Source: Rhizophagus irregularis (lineage: Eukaryota; Glomeromycota; Glomeromycetes; Glomerales; Glomeraceae). Taken from it: a stretch of DNA of 64,000 bases. Made by a program: the position numbers and the translations under genes. Positions 12,132 through 26,011 of this stretch are shown piece by piece (positions within the stretch are counted from its first letter, which is position 1; every line of letters begins with the position of its first letter). Below the pieces are notes generated by a model, which saw only the letters and a list, made by a program, of their open reading frames with translations, was not told the DNA's origin and searched no databases. The DNA is taken from contig NC_089455.1 of assembly GCF_026210795.1 (NCBI RefSeq), forward strand, positions 3,100,001 through 3,164,000, written 5' to 3'.

Positions 12132-13135
12132 AAGTATATAAGTAAAAGATAAGAATGAGTGACTTTTTTTTCGAAAGAAAAAAAAATATCATCTGATAAA
12201 TCACATAAATCACATGATTATCATGTGAATTTGCAGTTTTAACAACCAAATAATAAGCCAATTATTTTACACAATTAATCAATTTATAACAAAAGTCATC
12301 AAGGTTGTGCACTGTTCAATCAGGTATAAATCCGATTGGTAACTATAACTAAAAATTGGTATTCAATTAGGCTTCATCCAATTTTAAATCTTGTTTAAAT
12401 CCTTTTTATAATAATTATTAAACATTTTTTGCCTTTTCAGGGTAACAAGAGATTTTTCTTATCAAAAAAAAAAGAAAAGGTCCATTATAACAAAAGACTA
12501 TCAATAAATAAATATATCATCTGTTTCATAAAGAGATAACATATTAGATATATCTTTTAATATAATTATAATGGCACTTTTCTTTTTTTAAATTTGCTTT
12601 TTTTATATATCTATAACTTGAAGAGAGAAAAAAAGGAAAGATAAAGAGATAAAAAGAGATTAAAGATAAAAGAGATAAATGGAACAAAAGAAATAAAAAG
12701 CAAAAAAAAAAAGTATTTCGGAAAAACCCTTTATATACGAGTAACACGGTACACCCATGGAAAAATCTGCAAATCATCGATCTACATTCATAATTCTTAT
12801 CATAACTTATCCATTATCCCCATCACTTATCTTTTTTTTTTTTAAGTCTAAAATTAATGTACTGTAATATTTTCTTGTCATTATTGCTTTTTAAATTTTA
12901 AACTCTGTTCGTTCGTAACTTGGTTTAATGACTTTTTTTCGTTCAATTTTTATTATTATTATTATTATTATGTAGTCGTTATATTGAAAGTTCTACGGTC
13001 TTAAATCTCTCGGATTAATCACCTGTAATACCGGTTATCGAATTGTGGTTTTCCTTCTCGTAGCGAAAATTATACAAATTTATTAGCTTTTGATCTCAAT
13101 TATTTTATTAATGTTTATAGCATCTCTTTCTTTTC
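12132..13135. other. Gene-free AT-rich intergenic region
   Basis: Divergent upstream flanks of the bL28m gene and the acidic repeat membrane protein. There are homopolymer A/T runs, a TTA-type microsatellite at about 12951-12971 and purine-rich stretches at 12620-12710. No supported gene. Confidence 0.4.
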
Positions 13136-14901
13136 ATGAATAACAATATAACCACCATGAATCACTTTTCTTTGGCTTATGATACATACTCGAAATATAT
13201 AAATGAATTTTTTGAAAGTTCGAAACTTATACTGGACGACTATCTGGATAGTTTTTTAGAAAGTTCGGACCATATATATCTCATAATCATGAATAACTAC
13301 TTTAATGGTTTTTTAAAATATTCAAATCATATACTTCGAGTAATTACGAATGACAGGTTATTAAAAATTTTTATTTTAATTCACTATAAAACACGACTTA
13401 TTTTTTTGTTTTTTTTATTCTTATAAAACATATCTAATTAATATAAATAATTTATCAATTAGCGATTTGAATAAAATATCCGTCATCCTCATTACTCTCG
13501 TCACAGTTGTTCTTATGGCTTGTTTATCCTGGTATTATACCAACAGTAAAAATAATGTAAAAACATCAAATATAGACGGCAAAACCGAATTTATCTTCGT
13601 ACTTGAGGAAGAATTCAATAATTCAACCACAAGTACAGAAAAAGATGACAATCTGACTGAAATTTCACGGGTACCTTTTCAAGAAAAAATTGGAGAACAC
13701 GGACCTATAAACAAATCTTTAGAAACTTCATTCGCTTCACTTCAAGAAGAAAGTGATTTTACGATTAAATATTTACAAGAATCACGTCAAGAGCAAGATG
13801 TTGTTAAAATCAAAGAATCAGAAATATTATCTCAAGAAGATGCAAGTATGAGACTTAATGATTCCACAGAAATAAAAACCGAACCCGTGAATCAAGAGAA
13901 GTCTCATGAAGAAATATTTCACTCAGATTCTCATGAGCCTGATGCAAATTTGAGATCCAATGATTCAACGGAATTACTAACCGATCAAGAGAAGTCTCAT
14001 GAAGAAGTACTTCAATCAAATTCTCATGAACCTGATGCAAGCGATGCAAGCGTGAGACCTAATCAAGAGAAGTTTCATGAGGAGGTTCTTCAATCAAATT
14101 CTTATGAACCTGGTGCGAGACCTGAAGATTATATGGAGTTAAAAACCGAAACTGTAAATCAAGAGAAGTTCAATGAAGTAGTACTTCAATCAAATATTCA
14201 TGAGCCTGAAGCAAGTTTACAATCAGATTATGAAGAGATAAGTTACGAAGAGATAGAGGAGTCACTGTATCAAGAGAGTGATGAAAATCCTCTCGCGAAT
14301 GCACCTAATACTATAATTCAGGAGAAATCTGAAGCAAGTGCGCAATATCAAAGTTATGAAGAGATAAGCAATGAAAGCGATGATAACCCACTTGCAAATG
14401 GTTCAGACAAAGTGACACTCCAAGAACCTGAAACGAGTCTTCAATATAAAATACAGCAAATATTGTCGCGTATCCCAAAAGCTGATTCTCCAATAACGCA
14501 AACAGGGTTGAATTATACATTTACGCCTAAAACAGAATCCGAGTCTGAAGTTTCTTCTCAATCAGATTTATCAGATATTGAGGAAACCAAGTATGAAGAT
14601 GCTTATGTTCAAACGGATTTAAGAGGTTCACGTTCTATAATTCTAAATGATCAAATACCCGTAAAAGTGCCGTTACCGAATGAAACGGCATTGGATGTAC
14701 TTGACGAATTCCGCTTATCTAACGTTGTGTATGCATTTAGCGGACAAGATTTGATAGAGTTTGAAGATTATGACGAAGAAGAAGAAATTCGTCGCTTCTT
14801 ATTTAAAAAAGTAAGTGTTAAATTAAATATATATTATTTTAGTTTTTATTTATACATTCAATTATTAATTTGTTCACATTTTCCTTTGTTAGAATATTTA
14901 A
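13136..14901 (+). CDS. Single-pass membrane protein with acidic tandem repeats, unknown function
   Basis: Not recognised. Exon 1 (13136-13356, 73 codons plus two bases) and exon 2 (13463-14810) join in frame through donor GTTATT and an acceptor ending TTAG. Exon 1 is rich in Tyr, Phe, Leu and Asn. Exon 2 opens with a clear membrane segment (ISVILITLVTVVLMACLSWY), followed by ~430 very acidic, Ser/Glu-rich residues. A repeat of about 30 residues containing NQEKSHEE and SHEPDA recurs four times (about 13890-14220), then DESDDNPLAN-like units follow. The tail ends with EFEDYDEEEEIRRFLFKK. A donor GTAAGT follows at 14811; splicing to the acceptor at 14892 would stop almost at once (14899-14901), while read-through would end at 15002. 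One membrane segment and a long charged region suggest a surface or organelle-anchored protein. Confidence 0.6.
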
Positions 14902-15360
14902 ATGGCATATATTTAATATTTTTGTATATTACTTTTTTTATTTATTTATTTTTTTTTTATAAAAAAAAAAGAAATAAGTGTCAAAAATTGACTGATTTTT
15001 AATTTATTGTACATACATGTAATAATTTTATACATACATAGTTGTATTTGTAATTAAAGTGCGCATGCTCCGCAGTTCCGGAGTATCCGCAGTTGTAATG
15101 CGCAGTGACAATAGGCGCAGTTTGCCAGTTAGACTATTACCATTTCAAAAAAACTTTTTAATCATTACAGGATGGGAATGATCTGCAACATTATTAATAT
15201 TGTCTATAAATAATCCATGAATTTTTTTTTTTGCACAGCACTCTCGCTGGTTCGGTTTTCTTAAAAAATCCTTTTATTTTACAAATAAATAAACTAAAAA
15301 ACAAGAGGAAGAGAACCCAATATCATCTTAAATAAATCAATCAACCATAATTTTGTAAAT

Positions 15361-18300
15361 ATGTCTTCCATTGAACAAACTAATGCTACGTCTCAAGTTT
15401 CTTCTATCACTACCATAAATGATGGTAATAATTCGACTACCGCATCTGAGAATCATACTGGATCAAGGGAAAGTTACAGTGGAAATCGTAGTCGTGGTCG
15501 TGGTCGTGGTCGCGGTCGTGGCGGTCGTGGTAGAGGTCGTGGTAGAGGTGGTTCTTATGATTATAGACCACATAATTCTTCTAATCAAGAAACTATACCT
15601 ACAAATTCTTCACCACAAACAAATAATTCATCAAGTAGTGATACGCATTCGATACCTAATCGAAATGATTCAACACCAAGACGTAATAGAGGGGGAACAC
15701 AGAGAATTTCACAAAGATCACAATCACAACCAATGAGTGATAATAATATTGATGATAATGTTGATAATAATACTTCGGAAAGAGGTGAAAGTGTTAGTGG
15801 GGGTGGTAGGGGGTATAATAGAAATCGTTTTCATCATAGGAATCAATATCGAAATAATAATTCTAATTTTCATAATAATACGAACAATAATAACAATAAT
15901 AACGTTCAAAATAATCAAAACACTTCAACGATAGATAGTTCACAAAATGAAAATCGGGACCAAGAAAGAGAACATTATAGCGGTTATGGTTCATCATCAT
16001 ATCATCGTAATAATAGATCTGATCGATCAAAAGGAGTAGCACGTACAATTCCAGATGAAATTCAAAATCAAAGTAATTTAAATCATAATAATGCTGCTTC
16101 AACTAGAAATTCTCGATCATCTGATAGGAATAATAATGAATCTAAAATTGACGAAACTGATCCAAAAGGGAAAACTACAACAACATCATCATCAACATCA
16201 ACAGATCAAAGAAATTCACATCCGCGACCAATGAAATCATCGATGGCAAAACTTTCACCTGAAGAAATCAAAGATGTACTTACGTCAATCACGCATGGTT
16301 TATCAACTTCAACATACGAATGTATGATTTGCTGTGAAAATATACGTCCTGGCAACAGAACTTGGTCTTGTGGAGTTTGTTGGGCTGTTTTTCATCTTAA
16401 TTGTACTCAAAAATGGGCAAGAAAGTCATCCAATGGCTCTAGAACCACTGAAACATGGCGTTGTCCAGGTTGTCAGAATATTTCTGACGTTATTCCGGAA
16501 AAATACAAATGCTTTTGTGGTAAGTTATTATTTGATTGAAATGTAATATTACATACTTTTATCTTGATCAATAACAATATTTACTAAAATTTATTATAGG
16601 CAATGTAGAAAATCCACTTAATAATCGATATCTTACTCCTCATAGCTGTGGAAATGTCTGTGGAAAAAAACGTGATTGTCCTCATAATTGTACATTGTAT
16701 GTTTATTTCTTTTTTAATCATCATTCATTTGGTTTTAATTATTCAGATATTAACGTTCCGTAATTTATATAAATTAGGTTATGTCATCCTGGGCCTTGTC
16801 CTCCATGTTCCGCTATGGCACCTATTCAGCATTGTTACTGTGGCCGTGAAACTTTTCAGCTTAGATGTATTGATGCTAATTATGGTATCGGCAAATCTTG
16901 TGGAGAAACATGTGGCCAATTACTAAGTTGTGGTAAACATTACTGTGAAAAAGAATGTCATGATGGGGCGTGTCCTAGATGTAATATAAATGAAATGCAG
17001 AAATGTTATTGTGGAAAAACAGAACGGAAAGCAGAATGCGGAGATGGAATACCTATTCGCTGTTGTGAAGAGTTTAATAACGAATCTAATGTTTGGACTG
17101 GTCTTTTTTCATGTAATAATTCTTGCGACAGATTGTTGGAATGTGGGCATCATTCTTGTAAGAAAGAATGTCATCCAGTTACTGGTGAGCCAGAGCCTTG
17201 CCCATTAGACCCTTCAAGAGTGAAAACATGTCCTTGTGGTGCTGAAAGCATAGTTACTTTACTTGGCCATGAAAGATTATCCTGTACTGAGGAAATACCA
17301 CTTTGTGATAACATATGCAAGAAATTACTTCCTTGTGGTCATGAATGTCAAGAATCATGTCATCATGATGATTGTAAACCTTGTACTTTAAGCATACGCG
17401 TCAAATGTCGTTGTGGAAGCACGGAATATGAACGTATTTGTTCTGAAGTAGTTGGTAAGACTGGTGAACCACCTACTTGTGATAAAATTTGTACTGGAAA
17501 TAGGAATTGTGGAAGACATCAGTGTAATACTCGATGTTGTCCTTCTGCGAATAAAACCAAACCATCTAAAAAACGGGTCACTCAACAGGACGATGATGAT
17601 GAGAATCATCGTTGTACTTTAATCTGTGGAAAAAAATTACAATGTGGCCGTCATTATTGTCAATTATTATGCCATAGAAGTTACTGTATGCGTTGTTTGG
17701 AGGCATCATTTGAAGAATTAACTTGTCATTGTGGTCGTACAAAAATTTTTCCACCAATTCAATGTGGAGAAAAAGTTCCACCATGTACTTTTGATTGTAT
17801 TAGGTCTCGAAATTGTGGTCATCCAGGTATAAAACATCCTTGTCATAATGATGATGAACCTTGTCCACCTTGTCCTTACTTGGTTGACAAAAAATGTACG
17901 TGTGGTAAATCTACCGTTAAAAACGTACCTTGTCATCAAACAAATGTAAGCTGCGGACAAGTATGTGATCTACCAGTTAGTTGCGGAGGTCATCGTTGTA
18001 AACGAACATGTCATTTAGGGGATTGTTTAGCAAATACTTCAAATCAATGTACTCAAATTTGTGGAAAACCACGTAAACCTTGCGATCATCCTTGTGCTGT
18101 TCAATGTCATGCTCCAGCAAAATGTCCCGAAGATACACCATGTCAAACCAAAATTACTATTAATTGCGCATGTGGTCATCTTTCACAAAATGTAACTTGT
18201 GGTGCCACAATGGAAAATGCTCTAAAAATGGGAGATCGACGATTACAATGTAATGATTTTTGTGCTTTGGCTGAAAGAAATCGTAAATTAGCAAATGCCT

Positions 18301-19329
18301 TAGAGATTACTGATCGTGTAGGTGATGGGTATGTAAAAGTTTATTAACCATATTTTAGTTTCTCAAGTTTAAATTGAATATGTATGAATATATTAATTAA
18401 TTATTTATTTATTTATTAGACCTTTTGCTAAAGCCATTCCAGAATATGAAGAGGATCTATTTAAATATTTTGCTGTTCACAAAGATTGGGCTAAAAACAT
18501 TGAAACAACTTTGGAAGAGTTTATTATGAAGTCACAAAAACCTACTTTGAACTTTCCACCGATGAAGCCACCCCATCGCAAGTTTGTCCATATATTATGT
18601 GCTCATTATCGATTATCATCAGAGAGTATTGATGTTGAACCTAAGAGAAGCATCGTTGTGAAAAAGAAGGCTGATACCATAATTCCACCTATTCTTCTTT
18701 CACAAGCGTATATTAATTATAATAAATCAAATAGCAGTAACTCAACCTCTTCCGCAACATCATCTACGGCACCTGAACAATTAGTGCGCAAACAAAAACA
18801 ACCATTTAATGCGATTTATTTATCAGAAATACAACCTGGAATGACAATAGAAGAACTCCATAAGATTATAGAACCATTAATGGGAAGGAACAAATTTCAA
18901 ATTAAACGGGTATCGGATAGTGATATGACTGTCTTACCTTTAGTTGGTTCTATGCATATGGATGAATTGGAAAGCTTATTAGCGAAGCTAAAACTTTTAT
19001 TTAAAGACCTTATAGTTGTGAAAGGAATAGCATCATGGGTAGAATTATGTTGGGTAAATTCTAAATATGAAGTAGTTTGGCGTGAAAGAGGGAAAATTTT
19101 AAACAACTTTGATGGATATAAAAGGGTTGAATATGATTTTAGAATTCCTTCAGTAATAGCAAATAATAATCCTTTTGATATATTGGCCAATGTATCAAAT
19201 AGTACATCATCTGCTCGAAACACTGTTATTGGAAGTAGTGATAATAATAATAAGGAACAACAACAAAAAGTAGAACCTGCAGCTAATTTTGACATTGTTG
19301 AAAATTGGGAATCGATTTATGATGAATAA
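15361..19329 (+). CDS. FAP1: NFX1-type zinc-finger protein (FAP1 homologue) with RGG and R3H regions
   Basis: NFX1/Fap1 proteins are Cys-rich factors with a RING-like finger and repeated NFX1 zinc fingers; in yeast Fap1 binds Fpr1, and animal NFX1 is a transcription and mRNA regulator. Four exons join in frame to 1238 aa: 15361-16519, 16600-16696, 16778-18328, 18420-19329. Residues ~40-60 are an RGG-type run encoded by GGTCGT repeats, followed by a long Asn/Ser-rich low-complexity region to ~residue 290. A RING/PHD-like finger follows (CMICCENIRPGNRTWSCGVC around residue 320). The third exon has at least eight NFX1 fingers of the type CGxHxCxxxCHxGxCxxC. The last exon begins with an R3H-like region (KDWAKNIETTLEEFI ... 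PPHRKFVHILCAHY) and an RNA-binding-like C-terminal segment. The ATG at 15361 follows an AT-rich leader with in-frame stops. Confidence 0.93.
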
Positions 19330-22300
19330 TTTTAATAATCATCACATCACATTAATTACTATTAATTAATTATTATTTAGTTATCTATAATTGTACAGTT
19401 AAAATTAGAACAATATTTTAATTTATTAATCTTTGCTAAAATAAAATTTGCTTTTATGTGCTTAATAATTTCTTTTATCAAAAAAAAAACTTCTTTCATT
19501 TTTTTTTCAATTTGATTTTATTACTGTAACTGTAATCACGATGTAACTCTATTTTTCAAGTTTATGCACTTTCCTTGGTTGGTAATCATTGGCTAGAAAA
19601 CTGATAGCAGATTCCATGTCATCTTTCAGGTATCTTAGTTTTCACACTATTTCAAAAGATGGAAAAGAGAATAAATAGTTAACAAATGTTATTTATGTAG
19701 TACTGGTATGGGACATATTTGTCTCTTTTGGGTGCACTACATCATGTGGAGTGAGTTCCTCGAGAATCAGATGAGTCATCAAAACAAGAAAAAATATACT
19801 TGTGACAAAATCGAGATGATGGAGGACATTTAATTTAACCTTTTCGGCGGAAAAATAAGAAATTGTACTATTTATTATTTATGTTCGGGCCGGGCAACAC
19901 AGAACAGGAGAATGTTGCCCTTATCAGAAAAGAAACCAAACTCTGCGATCATCCTGGGCAACCGCTGCTCCGAATCAGACACTACGTGGACAAAAGAAAT
20001 AACGAAGACCTTGTCGTCACCTTGTGGTTTCAAGCTCAATCTGAAGGAGCAAATATTCAAATTTAAGGGTGACGCGATGACTCAACCAATCTCTTTATGA
20101 TAGTTGAAATGATCGCAGATCGTTGCCGTGTTGTAACTTCTATTAATCGTAATCTTGAAAGTAGAGATGTTATATGGTGGGAATTGGTGGATGTTAAAAG
20201 AATTAGTTATGATCATATCGTCATTATTGGAAACGTTACTGTGGATGGACTGTTTTGATCGAAATGTTCGATTGGTATTCACTGTTATGAAAATATGAAT
20301 GTGTATGATAAATTTTGCTCAACTCTTTATTCTTTTAATGACGAAACCTTTAAGCAATTTGGTGATAATATTTTAGCATATTGGTATTATTTTTTCACAA
20401 TATACGAGAAATTAAATCCATAGCAACAAAAATTTGTATAAATTCATCTTCTGAACGATTATTTTTTTATCTGTGTAATTTATCACGTGATTTTCGTAAA
20501 ATTTTTTCTGATGCTTTTTTTCAATAATTTAGTTTTCATATTTATTGTAATTCTTTCTTTGATTTGTATTAATATACGTATCTGTTAATATTAATTTTTA
20601 TAATAATGATTGGTGAAAATATATATAATTAAGGTTTTTGTAATAATTTTGCAAATTTATTAGAAAATAACAATAATGTATAAGAATTTTAATGAATAGT
20701 TGCAGTGATTGTATTATATAAATTTATTTTTGAAATTATTGTTCTTTTAAATTTTTAAATTGAAAAGATTATTATTCAAATATTTATTTATTTATTTTTA
20801 AATGCAATATATTTTAAACATATAATTATTTTTATTGTAATAAATAAATTTAATAATATTTTATTATTAATATATAGTATTATGTAATAATTGAATTTAT
20901 TATTAAATTTATGATTTTATGTTACATAATATAAAACATAAAAATCAAGCTTAATAAAATAATATAACATTTTGTACCACACCATACCATTTTGTAATAG
21001 AAATGTAATCATTAAAAAATAAAATTATTATAAAATTTATTTATATTCTTTAATAAAATATAATAGAAATCAATTAATAATATCTCTTAAACTGTAAAGA
21101 TTAAAATTAATTTTAAAAATTTTTGAATTTTTAAAATATCTTAAGATCTAGTGATCATAGAAAGATGAAATTATATTTGTTAGATTCCTCTTATTAAGGC
21201 GTATTTAATAGTAATAAAATCATAACTCTAAAATTGATAGATAAAAAGTTATATTAATTTATAAATTTTTAGATTTTATAAGTTATCCTGTCACATAATA
21301 TTTGTAAAAGGACAATTTTATTTCTATCAGATTCTTCTCATTAAGACACATCAAATGGTGGTAATTTTATATTTTTAGGGTTAATGGATAAAAAGATATT
21401 TCAATTTGAAAAATTTAGCTACTATTTGTTATAATTTGTTGATCATTTACTTTTAAAAATCATTAATCAAATTGAACTTTTCTTTCAATTTTTACTTAGA
21501 AAACACTATAGAATTTATTACAAAAATATTGGTTTATGTAATATAAAATATTTAAGGTATTTAAAAGTATCTTTGATTAAAAAACAAAATTGCAGGCAAA
21601 TTTGGCTGCAAAATAGTTTAAGGGTTAATTTACAATTCTAGCAATATAAATATAATCAAAGTTAAATACTTTGAATATTAAAAAAATATTTTTTTTTATA
21701 ATTTAATAATTTTAAAATATTTAATATTATTTTAAAAAAAAATTGACATTTAAATTATTATATTTATTTAATTAAAATATATTTAACAATAATAATTTTA
21801 TATTTCTATAATAATAAAAGGCACTAACTTTTAATAATAATAATGATTTTAATAATACTGCTAAATCAAAAACTTAAAATTTATTTAAATTTATAATTAT
21901 AATATTTAATAAAAAAAAACTAAATAAATTTAAAAAAAATTATAATCATTTATTAAGAGTATGTTTTAAAGATATGCATATTGTATTTATTACAAGAATT
22001 ATTTGTATGTATATTTGGTTAATCATTGTTTTTATTTTATTTATACCATAAAATTAAAAAGTAAATAAAAATTATTATTTATTTAAAAAAAAGTAACTGT
22101 TAAAATAAAAGCAAGTTTTTTTTCAATAGATTTTAAAATAATTATAATTAAATGTTGAATTTAATATAATTTGTATTACAAAAAAAAAACTTGACTTTAC
22201 AAATCAATTTAATTTCTTGGAATTATAGCACTAACTTCCCAGGTTGAATTATTATCTACTATACTTACCGTAATAAATTTCCTTTTAAACTAAATTAATT

Positions 22301-25300
22301 AAAAGAAAATCATCTACATGGAATATCTCTGCTCAAATAATTTCGTTTCAGAAAAGTTTCATAATCGTAAGATGTCCGGGATATTTATAAATATATTACT
22401 TGCATAAAACATCCAACATTCCACTTCCCTAATTCCTCAATGATTTGCAACATATGATCATCTAATAGATTATCAAAGATCAATATCAAAAAAAATTTTA
22501 TGAAAATCACGAGATTTTAAAATTGAAACATCATTGGATAAAAATGTAAATAATAATCAATAATAATAATCAAATGTCAATGTTGTTATCCGATAGAAGA
22601 AATTGTTATTTAGGTAATACAAATTTACGAAATTTTAATGCAAATAATAGATAAAAAATATAAACATTAACCTGAATTAAGTAAAATTTCATGACATTCT
22701 TGAGTAGATAAAAAACCATGATTTACAAACAAAGCATTTTATTGGTTAATTATATTTAGCTTAAGGGGGAAGAAATCTATAAAGGAAAAATAAGTGACAT
22801 AATAGGAAAAAAGTGGGGTTCACGCTGAAAATGAGATAACAACTGGTAATATTAAAATATTGGTGGGGCAAAAAAATTATTTCCAAATGGAAAAAAAAAA
22901 ATCAAGATTCTTAACGAGAACTCATTAAGAAGGTTTATAAGAAAACTCGATTTATTTATTTATCATAAAGTTTTATGACTCGAAACAAATAAATATGTAA
23001 ATAAATCTGTAATCTATAAAGAATGTTTCAGAATGTTTGTTTTCATATGTCGCAACTTTTTACTTAAACCTAAATGAATTCTGAGAGTTGATTGGTTCAT
23101 TCTAATAATATTGTAAACCCTTGGAATAAAAAATTTTGTGCACGACAGTTACAAATTAAAATAAGAAAATCATTATTGGATACCCAAAAATAATCCCCAA
23201 ATTTTGTAGTAATCTATCCGATTTTTAAATGGATAAATTATAATAGAAAAATATTAAAGGAAAAAAAAATTTCCATAAAGAAGACTACAAAGAAAAAAAA
23301 TAAAGTTTGAGTTCCTCCAATATTAGATATGAGAACACAAACTGTGGATCAGATTATGGTGCGATTAGGCGCAGTTAGACTCTCGATGAAAAATCTCGTT
23401 TCACATGAGTTGAACCTCTTTTAGGAAACTTTGCAGGAATGTCACATGCTTATTAAGTCAAAGCTAAGGTTAATCTTTTTTTCCCTAAAAATAATAAAAG
23501 TAATATTTTTTTCTCTCTCGACTTGATAATTAATAACGTAATTTATTTCTCTCACGCATCTGAAATGAGAAATTTACTCATGTTGTCGTATGTACTATAT
23601 CAGTATTTTTATAGATTTTTATATGTAAGATAAATTCGTGGAGGAGGTACAGCTCGGAATCGGAATCTTTTTTTTAAATTGTGGATCGGATGTGAGAAAA
23701 AGATGTTGATGATAAGATAATGCATATATTAGCAAGTAATGACATCTTTGGGAGTTTCTCGAACTTTTAAAAATTTACGAACTAACCATTGTCTCATTGT
23801 CTCATTAACGGAGAATTAGCCTTAATTTTTAATTCACTCTGCATCTTCAGAGAGTTCGTTATTTATATCTTTTTTTTTTAAAAAAAAAAAAATAGGAAAA
23901 AAAAAAATTATTATCTTTCGGTCATATCCTATATGTAATATCCAAATGGAGGATTTTTTACCTGAAAAATCTTGATTTTTAAGGTACGACTTATTATAAT
24001 ATGCAGTTAGTGTAATGCCAGATTACGCAGGTAACAATTACAACTTTCTAATATATTATTCATTTTTATTATAATAATTGGTTCAGCCTCATTGATAAAT
24101 TTGAAAAGAACTCTTTTAACTTACAGGTTACAAATTCGTTTTACATGCTTTGTCGATCTTTGAAGGCTTAGTAAGTAAATTATTTTTAATACCAAGAGAA
24201 ACTTTCTTTCAATAAAAAAGTATGAAAGAGAATTAAGGGCTATTGTGTAATACGGTATTAGAATAAATTTAGGAAGTGATAATCAATCAAACAAGAAGGC
24301 ATGTAATGATGTAAATTTCGGGAGATTGTCAACTTTCATTATTTTTAATTATTAAAAAAAAATTTTCATTTTCATTTTCTAGGTGATTTTAATTAATTAC
24401 CAAACCAAAATGATCCTCAATTTTCTTTGGAGTGTAATATCGTGGTTCAATTGTTTTGGAAATATTTATTTGTGTGCAATTGTTTTCCTTAAAGTTAAAA
24501 CTCTAAATATAACTCCCCACAAATATATCCAAATATATTCTTATCACATAGTAATTAAATGAGAAATGACATCACTTCATCGGCTAACTTAACGGTTAAA
24601 CAAAATGAACAATATTGGTTTTTACAATTTGACTTCGCGCCCAATTTTTCTATAATATATACATATCAATTGTGTCTCTTTTTTTTTTTCAATCTTTTTC
24701 TCATTCTTCTGTGCTTTATTGCATTTTTGTTTTAGGTAAATTATAATCGATGTGCATGCATAAATCCAATCATTAAAAAGAGATTGATAAATTTGTAAAG
24801 GAAAGAACGAGAAGAAAGGAAGAAAAAAAAAAAAAAATTTTTTTTTATATTCAACAATTATAGCTCTGAAAGAAAAAAAAATTTTAATTAATACTCTAAC
24901 GTTCTTTTCTAAACAATTAACCATATTGTCTACCATTAAATATGAAGACTTTTTTTTTTTTTACGAATGAAACCAAATCCTTGCGCAATATTACTCAGTT
25001 TGAAAAAGTTATCAGTTCATTTTAATAAGACTTTCTCATCCATTGTTCATACATTGTTTAAAAAAAAAATTTTTTTTTAAATGTTTCGAATAAATTTACT
25101 ATTGATAGAGCTCTACGTCATGTCTACTGTTCAGCCATCAATCATTTTTTGACAGCCAAAAAGTCATCTTCAAATATTTTCTCCTTTTATGAAAAGAGAA
25201 TTATTACCGAGTTGGAAAGTTAAAAACAATAGTAACAAATTTATAATGTAAAATAAGTTTGGATGATTAGAAAATCATATGCTCTTTACGTACATATTGA

Positions 25301-26011
25301 GCATATATTGTACGTACATAGCATATATATCAAAAAAATTTTTTTTTTTTTTTAGTATTAAAACTTTTCTTATTTTCAACTTATAAGTAACACATAAAAA
25401 AAACAATGTTTAACAGTAAAAAAAAAAAAAGTCTGAACACAGTACAGGGACCACCACCGACCGTTTTTCCGTAAATAATAATTACTCATCAATCATATAA
25501 CAAATCAAGTAAAATTTTGTTTTACCACACCACATATCATACATATTATACTAAAAAACCCTAAAAAATTTTTTTTTTCTTTCTTCTTTCCCCCCACAAT
25601 TAAAGAAGACCTATAGCTCGAAATATATATATATATATCTTTTATTTCTTTTCCTTTACACGTATATATTATTTATTGTATTATTATTATCCTTATTATT
25701 ATATTATATATATTATCCATTATTATTTTTTTTTCTTCTTTTTTGTTTGTACTTTTATATAAATATAGAATAAACTTATTTTTTTTTCGTCCAGTTCATT
25801 GAATAAATAGAAGTTACCTTTTCGGTCTTGAAAATATTTTAGAGTTTCTTTGTGGTTAATAACAAGGAAAAAAAAATTATCAAAAGATTCTATTAAACAA
25901 CCAAAGATATTTTTTATACTTTAGATTTTATAATTAATTACTTTAATTTTTTTCGATACAACAATATAAATCAAGTAACACCTAATTTCACCAAAAGAAC
26001 ATTTCGACATA
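19330..26011. other. Gene-poor AT-rich region
   Basis: 6.7 kb without a gene I can support. A short patch at 19,850-20,270 has more balanced composition. It contains an open stretch of about 60 codons (20075-20257, reading IADRCRVVTSINRN) that may be a decayed gene, but no family is recognised. The rest is long A/T runs with no coding-like composition and no obvious tandem array. Confidence 0.45.

Noticed and set aside
19863-20257. Overlapping open frames on both strands in a less AT-rich patch
   Set aside because: Frames conflict and stops interrupt them; possibly a decayed gene but no identity.
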